DNA from: Cristatella mucedo
Lineage: Eukaryota; Bryozoa; Phylactolaemata; Cristatellidae
NCBI GenBank assembly: GCA_009760855.2
Contig: WPIO01000091.1
Location: forward strand, 312,001 to 376,000
Length of the DNA: 64,000 nt
Reading direction: 5' to 3'
The notes under the pieces are model-generated. The model saw nothing but the letters and a program-made list of their open reading frames with translations, was not told where the DNA came from and made no database searches. Positions 31,805 to 44,084 of this stretch are shown in pieces (within the stretch, counting starts at the first letter, position 1; the number at the start of each line of letters is the position of its first letter). A program made the translations under genes and the position numbers.

Positions 31805-33070
31805 AAATGTAATGTAGTGTATATCCATCTGTGACTCCATAAAGTCATAAAGACCATGTGGGTGTTACGCAGGAGAGTTTTGTATAGCGAACTCACAGCC
31901 TAAGCGGCTTTCGGTACGCATTCGGTAGCCAACAGACTTCGTCTCACACAACAAAGAGAAAGTGAGAAGCACAGCAGAGTCAGGAGAGCAGTTGAGGTAG
32001 TGATTAGCATGAAAGTCAGGACCGCTGAAAAGGATGAGCCATAGTCGGCATTAGGAGAGTAGTTGTCGTTGCGTAAGAATTGTGGAAGCGACTTCCGCAG
32101 TCTAGGACCTGCAGAGCTAAAGCTTCTGTCACCAACGGTCTTTAAGCGGAAGAATGGGACAGCTAATTTATTGTCCACACAGGACCTGAGGGCGCGAACA
32201 GGCTGAAACTGATGCAGCAGTTCAGCTAGGTACAAAGGAGCCAAGCCGTGTCTCGCCTTGTGGGTCAGCGTAAGAACCTTGCTCCGAATCCGTTGGTCAA
32301 CCGGCAACCATCATTAGCTCTTTTAGCAAAGGAGACACGTGCTCAAACTTCTGGGACTTGAAGACTAGCCTTGCAGCCATATTCATATTCAGCTGCAATG
32401 GCCTAATCTGTTGTTTTGGAAGCCCAGCCAATAGGGAATTTCAATAATCAAGCCGAGACAGACCTAAGGAGCTAGTTAAATATTTCGCAAGCCACTGTGG
32501 AAGGCAGCTCCTAATCTTGGATAGGGATCGGACGTGATGGCTAGCTGCAGAAGCAGTCTTTTGAATGAAGCTTTTAAAATTGAGGCAGTTGTCGAAAACG
32601 ACATCTAGCTTTCGAGCACGTTGTGATGGTCGCACAACAGCATCACCTATTAGAAGAGAAATGCCCTTTAATCTAGCCACACGCTTAGGGTGTCCTATGA
32701 GCAGTAGTTCGGCTTTATCGTCATTTAGTTTCAGGAAGTTTTCCGACATCCACCATCGAATATCGGCAAGGCAAGCATTCAGCATTCAATTTTTCAGTTG
32801 CTGCAGCAGATTCCGACGGTTTAAATGACACATACAACTGAGTATTATCAGCATAAAAGTGATATCCTATTCCATGGGCCTTAATCACTTTTCCCAGAGG
32901 TTGTATAAATGGAGAACAGCAAGGGACCGAATACAGACCCTTGAGGGACTCCACAGGTGACCCTTCTCGTGTGTAAAACCTGACCCCCACACGACACGGA
33001 TTGAACACGATCGGACAAGTACGATTTAAACCATGCCAGTGCATCGTCCGCCAGACAGATCCTTGTTCTC
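31805..33070 (-). mobile_element. LINE-B copy, 5'-truncated
   Basis: The minus strand carries RT pieces: [19 protein letters not shown], then [20 protein letters not shown] (33062-32881), a YHFYADNTQLY block near 32850, and LKLNDDKAELLLIGHPKRV (32785-32441). The C-terminal part is at 32307-31900 (LAVPFFRLKTVGDRSFSSAG). Frameshifts separate these blocks and the catalytic motif reads YADN instead of YADD. The 3' UTR ends near 31805. Confidence 0.85.
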
Positions 33071-33969
33071 AAAAAATGTTTATAAGCGGTCGGCCCCGTG
33101 ATATTGCTCATATGCCAGCTGCGCAGGTAATGCAAGACCAGCAAAATAATAACTTCACTGTCGTATTACCCTAACGAACTGGTCTTTGCAATAATAAAAA
33201 TAGAATATATAAATTTGTATAGCACCTTCCAAGAAATAAATTTCTTTCTACACTCATTTGCTGCCAAAGAAGAATGTGCTTAAGGCATCTGATTCAGCTG
33301 ACCACTGATGGCAGCCTAAACGATACCGTAGCTAGACAGAAGTTCAGCATTATGCAGGCTTGTGGTGGATAACGACAAGAAAATAGGATAAGAGTGTAAA
33401 CACATTAATTATGTCAAGTCTAATACAATCCCGTATATATATAGCAGCCACTCAAACACATTTCGCAAACACATTGGGCTGCTCTTTGAGCCCTGATCCA
33501 GGCTCCAAAGATCAGATCTCGTTGCCAAGCGTGCCTTTCAGCACAAAACTTCCCAACTTGATGTTAGCACTTAAGTATTCATTATAGCATTCTGGGTGCC
33601 CAAGTGGCAACCAGCCTGGACATACATCAATGCATCCACTAAGGTCTTTAATGGCAATAGTGCACCTTCCTAGTTGCTCTAACTAAAAGGGTCAGGTAAT
33701 CCTGCTTCCACAACCGTCACTTGATTACCATAGCTGAAAAGCAACAGCAACTCAAAATATTCAAAATGACCAACTAATAAGAATATACAGTTGAGCTGAT
33801 CTTAAATGAGAAATCTGAGACTGCCTCTGTTCTGAAGCGAATAAGTTCTTCGAGCTGCATTTCTAGCGTACCCTGCACATGAGATTCAAAAAAGGGCTAT
33901 GCAATTCTAAATGGTCCGATTTCTTAAAGTGCAAAGCGAAGACGAGCTCATTGCTCTGCCTCTTTTAGA
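33071..33969. other. Unassigned region with a decayed SINE/LINE tail
   Basis: Read in reverse, 33190-33255 has a worn tail (TAGAAAGAAATTTATTTCTT then GGAAGGTGCTATACAAATTT) that resembles the SINE-2/LINE tails. Nothing else is recognised. Confidence 0.35.
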
Positions 33970-35431
33970 TATGAATGTATCTCCGTCTATTACTCCACAA
34001 ACCCATAAAGACTATGCTAAGTAGGAGAGTTTTGTATAGATCACTCACAACCTAAGCGGCATTCAGTACGCATTCGGTACTCAACAGACTTCTTCTCGCA
34101 CAGTAAAGGGAAAGTGAGATGCATAACAGAGTTGGTGAGCAGTTATGGTAGTGATTAGCATTGAAGTAGCACCTCGGGACCACTGAAAAGGATGAGTCAT
34201 AGTCAGCAGCCGGAGAGTAGATGTCGTTGCATAAGAATTGCGGAAACTAGTTCCACAGTCTAGGACCTGCAGAGCAAAAGCTTCTGTTGCTAACGGTCTG
34301 TAAGCGGCGGAATGGAGCAGCTAATTTATTGTCCATACAGAACCTAAGGGCACGAAGCGGCTGAAACTGGTGCAGCAGTTCAGCTATTTATGGCGGAGCC
34401 TAGCCGTGGCGGGCCATGTGGGTCAGCATAAGAACATTGCTCTGTTTCCACTGATCAACCGGCAGCCATCCTAGCTTTTTTAGCAAAGGAGACACGTGGT
34501 CAAACCACTGGGATTTGGAAACTAGCCTTGCAACGATATTCATAGCTAGCTGCAGTGGCCTAGTTGCTTTTCTGTAGCCCCGATGCAACGTAATTACAAT
34601 AATTAAACCGAGACAGAACTAAGGAGCTAGTTGAATTTTTTGCAAGCCACCGTGGAAGGCAACTCTTAAATTAGATAGGGATCGGACGTGATGGGTAACG
34701 CTAGAAGCAGTCTTCTGAACGAAGCTTTAAAATTTAGTCAGCTGCCGAAAACGACACCTAAACTTCGAGCACGTGGTGACGGTCGCACAACAGCATCCCC
34801 GATTAGAAGAGAAGTTAGAAGACTTTTAGTCTAGCCGCACGCTTACGGTCTCCTATGAACAGCAGTCCATTTTATTGTCATTTAGTTTATAGAAATTTTC
34901 CGACATGCAGAATTGAATGTCGGCAAGGCAAACAATATGTTTATTAGTTGCTGAAGAAGATTCCGACGGGTCGAATGACAATTACAGCTGAGTATCGTCA
35001 GGATTAAAGTTGTACCCAGGCTAGGTTCGGTAGGCTGGGACAAGACGGCTGTAATGTGGTAGGGGTCTCCGGTTAGGCCGGGGTCGGACCTACGGCGGGG
35101 CCGGATGTGCGGTGACAAGATGTCACCAAGTCTCTTGGGTGGGAGAAGTTGGCCGAGAAAGTCATGGGGTTTCAGGCTCCCGGTCTCACGAGTTATGCAC
35201 CTGGATGGTTGCAGGCGTGCGCTGGCAATGGGGCCACGCATGCAAGGCAACGAGTGGCCAAAGCCCGAGTGAAGCTGGATAGCCCGCTCGTTGTGGTGAC
35301 TTGTATATTCCGCGTCCCCCGTGTAGCATGTTCGTGGCCCCCGTGAGTTGGTGTCTTTCGGCGGAAGCTCTCGACTGTGGTGGACGTGGACTCCGACTAG
35401 CCAAGCAGTTGCTCAGCTAGCCGGATCTTTT

Positions 35432-36658
35432 AATAATAATAATAATAATAATTCACTTGATAAAGCGCCCTCAGAGAACTTAATCTCTCTCTAGGCGCTT
35501 TACATTGGCTGTAAAGTGAAATGCAATTGAATGGTAAGTAAAATCATGCTTGAAAAAAATAAACGAAATGAATAATATGGTTAGGGGTGACATGCACAGG
35601 GTCAGCATGCGAATGTGGTTAGTGGCAGCATGCACAGTGTCAGCACGCATAAGCACATCAAGGACGAATCACAGGGACCCGCTAAATGCTGTCCTAAATA
35701 GGTGTGTTTTAAGTTCTTTTTTAATGTGGTCAGGTCAGGGGATGTTCTGACGCAGGTCGGGAGGGAGTTCCAGGCTTTGGGAGCATATGAACTAAATGCA
35801 CGGTCTCCAAAGGATTTAAGGTTTGTACGAGGTATTTCCAGACAGTTGGATTCCGAAAAGCGAGTGGTACGATGCTTGGCCTGATGGGTTAGTATATCTG
35901 ACAGATAGGCTGGAGCCATAGAATGAAGGGACCTAAAAGTGAGCGACAAAACCTTGAAGTCAATCCGTTGCTTGACTGGTAGCAGTGCAGGTCGGCGAGA
36001 AGTGGAGTAATGTGGCAACTGCGACGCTCACGGCAGACAAGCCTAGCTGCAGAGTTTTGCACCAGCTGTAATCGCCTGCACGCACATGCTGGTAGGCCAG
36101 TAAGCAGTGAGTTGCAGAAGTCGAGACGGGATGTCACGAATGCATGGACCAACTTAGATGTGGTATCTTTATCTAAACAAGCCCGAATTTTAGCAATGCT
36201 ATGAAGCTGAAAATAGGCGGATTTGACTGTGGAGCTGATATGTTCGTCTAAGGAGAGGTCGCTTTGGAATATGACACCTGGATTTCGAGCTGATTCAACT
36301 GGAGATGTGCTGGCAGAGCCAATTTTGAGAGTCAGCCTTTCCAATCTCTGGACCACACTGGGTTTGCCATAACTAGTAAGTTAGTTTTATCATCATTAAG
36401 TTTTAGAAAATTTGCTGCCATCCATGTGCGGATGTCATCAATGCATGCAGCTAGTGAGTTTAGAGAATTTGAGGTGCTCGAAGGCTGGGAGGGATCAAAG
36501 CAAAGGTACAACTGAATGTCATCCGCATAGAAGTGAAAGCCTAGATTGTGCTTGGCAATCACATCAGCAAGAGGCAGTGTATAAACCGTGAAAAGAACCG
36601 GACCTAGCACAGAGCCCTGAGGTACTCCATATTTCAGAGGTACCTCAGATGATACTTT
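35432..36658 (-). mobile_element. LINE-A copy inserted in LTR1
   Basis: The (AAT)n tail at 35432-35452 marks the 3' end. The copy runs to the equivalent of QRSSEVPLKYGVPQGSV, so it is 5'-truncated in the RT core. Short T-rich matches (CTTTT) on both sides are compatible with a target duplication. Confidence 0.88.
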
Positions 36659-36727
36659 TACGGCGCATGCTCGTGCTGTTGGAACGAAGTCAGTACAACG
36701 GCTAGACGGCTGAAGCCAAGTGACCAA
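35602..36727 (-). pseudogene. LINE-A ORF2 fragment, RT core to C-terminus, frameshifted
   Basis: Three overlapping frames cover it. 36727-36332 carries VPLKYGVPQGSVLGPVLF and FYADDIQLYLCF, with the canonical Y-A-D-D. 36356-35889 carries LGLIFQSDLSLDEHIS-like sequence and TSRLDFCNSLLTG. 36018-35602 carries the LPVKQRIDFKV region and the C-terminus. The first two are separated by a one-base change near 36370 (GTTTGCCATAAC). A second frameshift lies near 35985, where one base of CTGGTAGCCAGTGC is lost. The first part of the 36727 frame reads through LTR1 sequence. Confidence 0.82.
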
Positions 36728-37380
36728 CTAACACGTTTGCTTGTTCTTGCTTTGTCGTCTTGCGTGCCTATGGTATACTTTGTATTTGACCCTCCCTGTA
36801 GACTTGTTTAGTTCCACTGATGTTGGCGCAGGCGGTATTATAAAGAGGTCCAACCTGACGGCCGATCGACTTACCCTAGCTCGGCGGCATGGCGAGCGAC
36901 AGTGTGGCCGGAGTATGGTGGGGTTTGGCGGTAATTAGCCTCCAACCTCTAGAACTCGGCTACATATCCTATATCATGGGCCTTAATCACTTTTCCCGGA
37001 GGTTGAGTATAAATGGTGAACAGCAAGGGACTGAGGGCGGACCTTTGAGGGACTCCATATGTGACATGTCTCGTCTGTGAAACATGACCTCCACAAGACA
37101 CGGATTTAACACGATCTGGAAATTATGATTTAAACCACGCCATTGCCTCGTCTGCCAGACCGATCGTTGTTCTCAATCGTTCAAGTGGGACATCGTGATC
37201 AATGGTGTCGAAGGCAGCCGACAGATCTAGCAGAGCTAGGGCTGTGACATTCCCGTCATCGTTGCAACGTAGAATGTCATTTTTAACACGGAGAGCAATT
37301 TCAGTGGATTATTGCCTCTTGAACCCTGATTGAAGTGTTTCTGACATTTCATCATTTTAAGTATTTGCAACCAGCATTGC

Positions 37381-38900
37381 GACGAAAGCGCAGATCGAGT
37401 ATAAATAATTGCTGCTGCAGGTCTCAAGTTGACGAGTTTATTTTTTTAATACCAGCTACTCGTACCTATGCTATGTTCCAAGGACGAAGATTCGCCAAAT
37501 CTCGCAGTAATCACCTGGCCCTTGACTGCCAACCAATATCAGACCTCAACTCATGTGATTAACTCTTGCGTGAAACATGTCAGCATTAGGATAGGAATTG
37601 CAAACTTTTGGGTTTTATAGGTACGTAAATTTGTTTTGGGTTCCTTCCCTGAACAATGTAGCTGGCCCACCAAATTCATTCACCGCACACTGATACTAAG
37701 GCAGCAGCGAAACCTACCGCATCGGTCTCTGGCAGCTGAACTGCTTCAACCAGCATAAAAATGCAAGCAAGAACGACGAGGAGGCGAATGACGAATATGG
37801 TGCCTTCTGAAAACGAAGAAAAAATTCCAGGCTCGATTGAGCACACATCAATGTCAGTCAGCACATCTTGGAATTCTATCACTCGATGATTGAAAATGTT
37901 TGCAGCTGCACTTCGAGTTTCTAGCTACCAGCAAGTGTGATCAAAGTTGCCGGTATTACAGTGCGAGGCGAACGCTTGCATTATACTAACGCTACCGATA
38001 GACTGTACAAGAAACATAGCACAAGCAGTTTACACCTTCTTGTTGAATATAAATTCTTGAATCAGTACGCGCGTCAGCATTGAATGCTTGCTACATAATT
38101 TTTTTCGCATACAATGGGTGAGGCTGTGGCACATCTACGTTATTGCTGAGCATCCAGTGTCGTCTTGTATAGCGGCAAGCTTTAAGTAATGTGAGACCAA
38201 GACCCGTCGGCATTGTATCAGCAGGATCTGTATGCATCAAGTCGGCTGCCAAACTTTATTGATTACCTGCAAGTCTACCCATAACGAAGCCAACTCTTCT
38301 TCCCAAGCATAAACACGCTACACTGCGATACACAACGATTTACTGCAATACAGCTGCCACTTAGACAAGAAGCGTCGCAACACTATGGTTTTAATTACAG
38401 ATTATAGAAAGCGACATTACGGGTTATCCCGAAAAATGAGATGCAATTGCGCTCACTCGTTCTCGTCTTACGGCCCCAGGCAGTCAGCCTCAAAGCCAAA
38501 GCTGGCACACCAGGGAAACAAAGCTCTTTTTACTTAACGCGAATACTGATAAGGAACTGGCGCTTTTAAGAACTGACAACTCGCTACGTTTGCTAACACT
38601 GTTCTTTCAAATACAATTTTACAATTTCATACATGTGAATTAAAAATTCTTAATGGCTCATTCGTTCTACTAAGTTCGCCCGGTCGGCATCCTCTTAATC
38701 GTTGAGACGTAGCATTCCCATTTCCAGGGCATTGTTTACTAAATTCCACGCCCAAGCTGCTTGATTGTAATTCGAAGATACTCAGCCCCTTAAATAATCT
38801 ATCTAGTCGGAAGTTTGAACTTAGCCTCTGACTTTCTTTTGCAACCGCTAAAGCACGGAAATAATGCTGCTCAGTCGCAAGTTTTTATGGATGGTATATT

Positions 38901-38903
<3 letters not shown>
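37381..38903. other. Unassigned region
   Basis: I recognise no gene. The minus-strand frame at 37676-37882 has a hydrophobic stretch (IFVIRLLVVLACIFMLVEAV) that could be a membrane segment, but there is no further support. Confidence 0.35.

Positions 38904-38971
<68 letters not shown>
38904..38971. repeat. (CT)n microsatellite
   Basis: About 68 bp of pure CT dinucleotides. The Ser/Leu-rich open frame across it is an artefact. Confidence 0.97.
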
Positions 38972-38975
<4 letters not shown>

Positions 38976-40039
38976 GCGTAAAGTTTAAGCACAACACAGC
39001 ACTAAAGCTGGCCTCGGCGGCTTCAAGGACGGGACTGCTCTACGGCAAACAAGGTCCAGTTCTACGCGAAAGGTTTGGCCCTCAAACAATCTGGAATCAG
39101 TCACATCGGAGTCTCCAAAATCTATATGCGCACCTAGACAATGATAGCACGAGAAATATCACGCAACACCTGCGTGACAAGAACCTGGCGCTTCTAATTG
39201 GGCACCGAAACGCATAAGAGTACAAGATAAGTTAATGTGGAGGCTGCGGAAACACAACTCAAAGAATTGCAGATCAAACTGTAGGATATAAAACGATGAG
39301 TCATCCCAATCAGAGCCTCATAAATCCATAAGCACGCCTTATAAAATGACTTAATCTCGTATACCCATTAAAACATCCCTTTGCTTATGGCGACGCTATG
39401 CATTTAACATGGCACGAAGTTTTGCTCATTCAGTTTGTCCTCCCTGTTCTGTCGATGCGTTCCACTCGTAACTCGGCTGTTGACGACCGAATAGGAAGTT
39501 TGGCAATTCAAAGGCTTAGCAACGCCATCTCAGACCTTATCCCGTCGCCGTTTGTGCCAAAAAATATGACTTTGAATTAGGGTTGGAATACATTTTATGT
39601 CAGCGTTTACGGTTTAAAATAATTTCATTTATCCTTGAGAATATACTTAAGCCAAAACTAGCACCATCTGTAAGGAGGTACGATTTGACACTGGTAAGGA
39701 ACGCTTATGGCTAGTATTAGATGCGCTGTACTGCTATAATATATTATAGTAGAACTCGCCGACGGAAAATTTCTGATTTATTTATTAGAATTAAGGATTC
39801 TACCGAGCTAATGTCTCTCATCAATGCCATTTGCTCCTGCGAGTCTTTGTACGATTCTTATTGCAGTGCATTGTGTTTTCCATTGACTTTCTGGTGTGCG
39901 AATGCTTACAAATTTATACGGACGTAGCGATGGCGGCGAGAATAAGATTCGGTCACGGGACGTGGCATAAGACAGGACCTCGTGCGAGAGCTCCGAAGGC
40001 GTAGGAAGAGGAGCAGACGTATTAGCAGACACCTTTCAA
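38972..40039. other. Unassigned region
   Basis: I recognise no gene or repeat here apart from scattered short open frames. Confidence 0.35.
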
Positions 40040-40445
40040 ATCGCCGATAGGACGTGTCTGGATAACGAAAGTATCTCAGAGAAATCCACTAGGAAGGCCA
40101 TGCTCGTAATTACGATAACTTTCGACAACGACGCCGACGCGCTTTGCGTCGCGGCCCAGGCGAAAGTGGACAAATACGCGGGCATCGCCAACGCCCTGCT
40201 CCCTAGCGGCCACATGTCAGCGGTGGTAAGGCCGTTCGTGATCGGCACACTCGGCAGCTGGTTTCCGGGAAATGAGACCTGCCTCGGTGACCTCGGCATT
40301 CCGCGGAGCGAACGCGCGGCGCTTCAGCGGCTTTGCGTGTCGGACGCGATCGCCGGGTCCGAGATCGTGTGGACCCTGTTCCGAAGCCGCGAGTCGCGGG
40401 TCACATCCGCGGCTCCGGCCGGTCAGGGTACCCCGGCTTATGTTA
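40040..40445 (+). pseudogene. R2-like retrotransposon endonuclease-domain fragment
   Basis: The frame at 40100-40594 reads FDNDADALCVAAQAKVDKYA, then VIGTLGSWFPGNETCLGDLG, then LCVSDAIAGSEIVW. This layout (K-x2-KY, a GTLGSW block, then an arginine-rich and LxVSDxI segment) fits my recall of the C-terminal region of non-LTR elements with a restriction-like endonuclease (R2/NeSL type). That domain nicks target DNA at specific sites. The stretch is much richer in G+C and CpG than its neighbours. There is no upstream RT, so only the element's end is present. The frame after about 40445 is unrelated AT-rich sequence. Family placement is from memory of motifs and should be treated as probable. Confidence 0.55.
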
Positions 40446-40890
40446 TATTTTCCAGATACTTAATAAATCTTTCTACTTGGATAAGCACTATTTTCTGTGC
40501 ACAAGCACACTTCCTTGAACCCGCGGCGATTTGCCCAAAGAGGAGTTTGAGCAAAATGGTCAACAGGTTTCAGTTTTGGAAATTTGCCTGTTGAAAGACA
40601 AATCAGTTGCAAATGCAACTCCCAAATTCTGGTGGTTGACAGATGACCGGAACATGGGAAATAAAATTATTTTGTTAGACGTATTTAAACAGGAAGTAGT
40701 ACGTCAAGCTAAACCAGTTTTTTTTAAACACGACCCCCGAACGTTGTGAATTTTCTAAATATAAGGTACTCAGCCCGAAACGGACCCGCAGAACATAACT
40801 TCAAACTTCCAAAAGTACGTTAAATTTAAAAAAAAATGACATGCTTCCTCGATATCGAACGTCCAACTGGTAGCATAACAAGATCGTTGG

Positions 40891-41055
40891 TGAGCCGTGA
40901 TGGCACACTAGGTAAGGCGGTTGCTTTCACGACCTCGGTCCCGAGGTCGTGGGTTTGATTCCTGCGATGGGCGATCCTTTATCGCCCCTGAAACGGTGGC
41001 GATAGCCGTAATGGCTCTTCTGTCGCTAAACAAAAAGAGGCTGTTTAACCAGCTA
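40891..41055 (+). repeat. SINE-1 copy, full length
   Basis: This is the best plus-strand copy. The A-box-like TGGCACACTAGG is at 40900-40911 and the B-box-like GGTTTGATTCC at 40952-40962. A stem (GGCGATCCTTTATCGCC) follows, then GGCGATAGCCGTAATGGCTC. The 3' end is AAAAAGAGGCTGTTTAACCA, as in the copy at 7550-7712. Confidence 0.82.
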
Positions 41056-43512
41056 GGATTTATTTATATATGTATCGTAAAATCGTAAACCCTATCGGCC
41101 GGGGCCTATTCCGGCCTTCACTTTTCCGCCCAGCCTATAGCAACCGGCTGTCAACTGCATTACCAGGGGTTCGACGAATTACCGCAGTCCACCGCAATCC
41201 ACGGCAATCATCTCTAATTAGGCTGTCAACGACACGACGTTAGCGTTGCCGATCTCACATTTTGGGCTGATATTGCAGTAAACGTTCGAGTTTATATGTC
41301 CGCCAAATTTCACGTCTCTGCGGGCGCACGCGCACTTATGCAAATGAGCTTTGACGCCGGACGCCTGTACCGCAATCCGCCAAAATCCATTCTAGCTCTA
41401 GTCAAATCCACCGCAAATCAGCTGCTCACAGCTCCAAAAAGTTTGGAACATCTAACTACGCTACATGCACAATCTACCCAGGAAATTTCGCTCGATTCCG
41501 CTCAAGCGTTCTCAGGAGTCCATTGAAATAAGATTGCAGTGGCCCAGGCCAATACCACAATCCACTGCATTCCACCATGCACCAAAAGAAATCCGGATCG
41601 ATAAGGTTCCTTTTTGATTGCATATGGCAGCACACTCTGCAATAGTTGCATTAAAAACTTCACTTGCATTGGCACGGCCGTTCTCGTGCAATGCGCTTCA
41701 ATCAACTGCAATTACTCGGGCCAATACCGAAATCCACTACAATTCATAGAATCCACCGCATACAAAATCGAAATACATTGCGCCGAGCTCCGTTTTTTAT
41801 TACATATTAAAATGCACCATGCTGTGTTCACAACCGCGTAAAAAAATTGTGCAATCTTGCACTATGGAAATGGGCGGCAATCGCCTGAAATGACCTGGAA
41901 TACTGCCGCAATCCTCTCTATTCCACTGCAAATCATCCTCAAATCGCCATCGCGAAGCTCTAATTGACACTGCGTATAGGACTAGACTCAGTTCAAAGTG
42001 CATCCACAAAGCTTCGCTCGATTGTGCTCACGCGTCCTCATACAATTAATTGTAATCGACTGCAACGACCTGGTCCCATACCACAATCCACCTCAATCCG
42101 CCGAAATTCGCTGGCAATCCGGCACACAACGACCAGAACGAGTATATTAGAAGCTCTAAGAATGATTGCACGTTGCTCTAGTTTTTGGTTATTGTGTAAT
42201 CCCACAATTTCACTATCGTCTCGATCATTCGGTAGCAATGCACTGCAATTGACTGCAATGGCCAGGCCAATACCTCAATTAATGCCCTGAAATCGGTTTC
42301 GCAATGCTTCAAGTTTTAATGCATGTTACAAAGCACACTGATTAAAGTCAACCACGCTATCTGAAGCAATTGCGGTCGCACAATCTCGGGCGATGCATGG
42401 CAATCTACGGAAACGGCTCGGCTCGAAGCAGCAATCTACTACAATCCGTGGCAAGTTGACACTAAATTGTCTACATGAAGTGCCGATTGTCATCGCATTT
42501 CACATTTTTTTGTGCTATAAGTTAAATCGTAGGACTTTCAGGCAATTTTGCACGTTAATTGTCAACAATGTACGGCGTTCGACAGCAATGGCATGGATCA
42601 ATACCAAAATCCGTGGCAAATCGGCAAGAAATCGGCTGCACCAAGCTCCAATTCTCATTCCAAGCAACATCTCACTGCGTGCACACATACTTTCAACCAG
42701 CTCAACCAGATATAACCGTTCAATCTTGGGCCATGCATGGCAACAGACGGCAAATAAGGCAAATACGGCAATCCATGCAAATGCCCAGGCAAATACGGCA
42801 ATCCATTATGGTCCGTCGCAAATCACTGGAAAGTGACTGGACCAAGATCAAATATATCTTACCTGACACAGCCCACTGTTTTGAAGGAGCCATCAAATCC
42901 TTTCAACCAATCGCACACGTACAATCGCAAGCAATAAACAGCAATCGACAGCAAGTCCTGGGCCAATAGCCAATTCCCGGCAAAATAAAGAGAAATTGGC
43001 AGCGCTTAAGCCTCAATTGTCATTACATACATATTATTCTGCTACGTCCAAAGTAAAATTGGGGAATTTTGCAGATGCTTTAGTTGTTATCTGTCAGCAA
43101 TGCACGACAATCAGCAGCAATGGTAAGAGCCGATAGCGAAATCCGTGGAAAATTGACAAGATTGGATGCAATAAGCTGTGACTCTCATTTCACGTAATAT
43201 GTACCTGTGTGCCTGCATAATTTTTACTACGGTGCGTGGTCAATCGACGGCAACCCACGGCAATTGACGGCAATGGCCCGGGGAAATACGTCAATCCATG
43301 ACGGACAGTTACAAATGCACCGACAGCTGCTGAGAGAAGCTCCAACTTGTCTTGCATATTGCACTACACTGTATTAAAAGTGCGGCCACATCTTTTTATA
43401 TAACTGACGAAAGCACAATCGAGGGCAATGCACGGCAAATCGACGGCTAGGTTGTTGTATGTTGTTGCATCTCCGTCTGTAACTCTACAATGTCATAAAG
43501 ATGATGTGGGTG

Positions 43513-44084
43513 TTACGCAGGAGAGTTTTGTATAGCGAACTCACAGCCTAAGCGGCTTTCGGTACGCAATCGGTAGCCAACAGACTTCATCTCACGCAAC
43601 AAAGAGAAAGTGGGGAGCATAGCAGAGTTAGGAGAGCAGTTGAGGTAGTGAGTAGCATAGAAGTAGCAGCTCAAGACCGCTGAAAAGGGTGTGCCATAGT
43701 CGGCATTAGGAGAGTAGTTGTCGTTGCGTAAGAATTGTGAAAGTGAGTTCCGAAATCTAGGACCTGCAGAGCTAAAGCTTCTGTCACCAACTGTCTTTAA
43801 GCGGAGGAATGGGACAGCTAATTTATTGTCCACACAGGACCTGAGGGCGCAAACGGCAGAAACTGATGCAGCAGTTCAGCTAGGTACGAAGGAGACAAGC
43901 CCTGGCGGGCCTTATGGGTCAGCGTAAAAACTTTGCACTGTTTCCTTTGCTCAACCGGCAACCATCCTAGCTCTTTCAGCAAAGGAGACACGTGCTCAAA
44001 CCGCTGGGACTTGAAGACTAGCCTTGCAGCCATATTCATAGTCCGCTGTAGTGGCATAATAGCTTTCTTCGGCAGCCCAGCCAA
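43513..44084 (-). pseudogene. LINE-B ORF2 C-terminus, two frames
   Basis: 44084-43818 carries PLQRTMNMAARLVFKSQRFE, then LLKELGWLPVEQRKQCKV. 43833-43513 carries KLAVPFLRLKTVGDRSFSSA, then RNSLSQFLRNDNYSP. The switch of frame near 43830 is a frameshift. This corresponds to the LADLHWLPVKQR ... GDRAFSSYAPKAWN part of LINE-A, so the two families are related but clearly distinct. Confidence 0.8.

Larger units (their letters stand above)
35011..36964 (+). mobile_element. Solo LTR1, split by LINE-A
   Basis: It starts TGTACCCAGGC at 35011 and ends GGCTACA at 36964. The left part (35011-35431) and right part (about 36655-36964) match 54097-54836 end to end. The 4-bp target duplication seen in the other two copies is not clean here: the left flank is AAGT and the right flank TATC, where the intact LINE-B site reads AGTGATATC. 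One side has probably decayed. Confidence 0.82.
33970..37380 (-). mobile_element. LINE-B copy, split by LTR1
   Basis: The right piece (37380-36965) covers GGGAATGTCACAGCCCTAGC (the LLDLSAAFDTIDH region) to the VPQGS block. The left piece (35010-33970) covers the region after YADD to the 3' UTR. The copy at 31805-33070 reads through the junction (TAAAAGTGATATCCTAT), which proves the two halves belong together. All frames are broken. Confidence 0.82.

Noticed and set aside
35149-35346. Open frame in LTR1 (also at 11376-11624 and 54207-54428)
   Set aside because: The peptide is partly shared because the LTR DNA is shared. It has no domain, differs in start and stop, and overlaps LTR regulatory sequence, so I do not call a gene.
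38864-39217. 117-codon plus-strand open frame with a long Ser-Leu run
   Set aside because: The Ser-Leu run is the (CT)n repeat. The remainder has no motif and no upstream support.
40891-41055. Possible functional tRNA gene
   Set aside because: A and B boxes are present, but the sequence cannot be folded by eye into a convincing full tRNA, and the same head with the same tail recurs four times. It is a SINE.
41296-42969. Asn/Gln/Ile-rich open frames in the 41-43 kb array
   Set aside because: The frames follow the CAAT-rich monomers and shift from monomer to monomer. They do not represent a protein.
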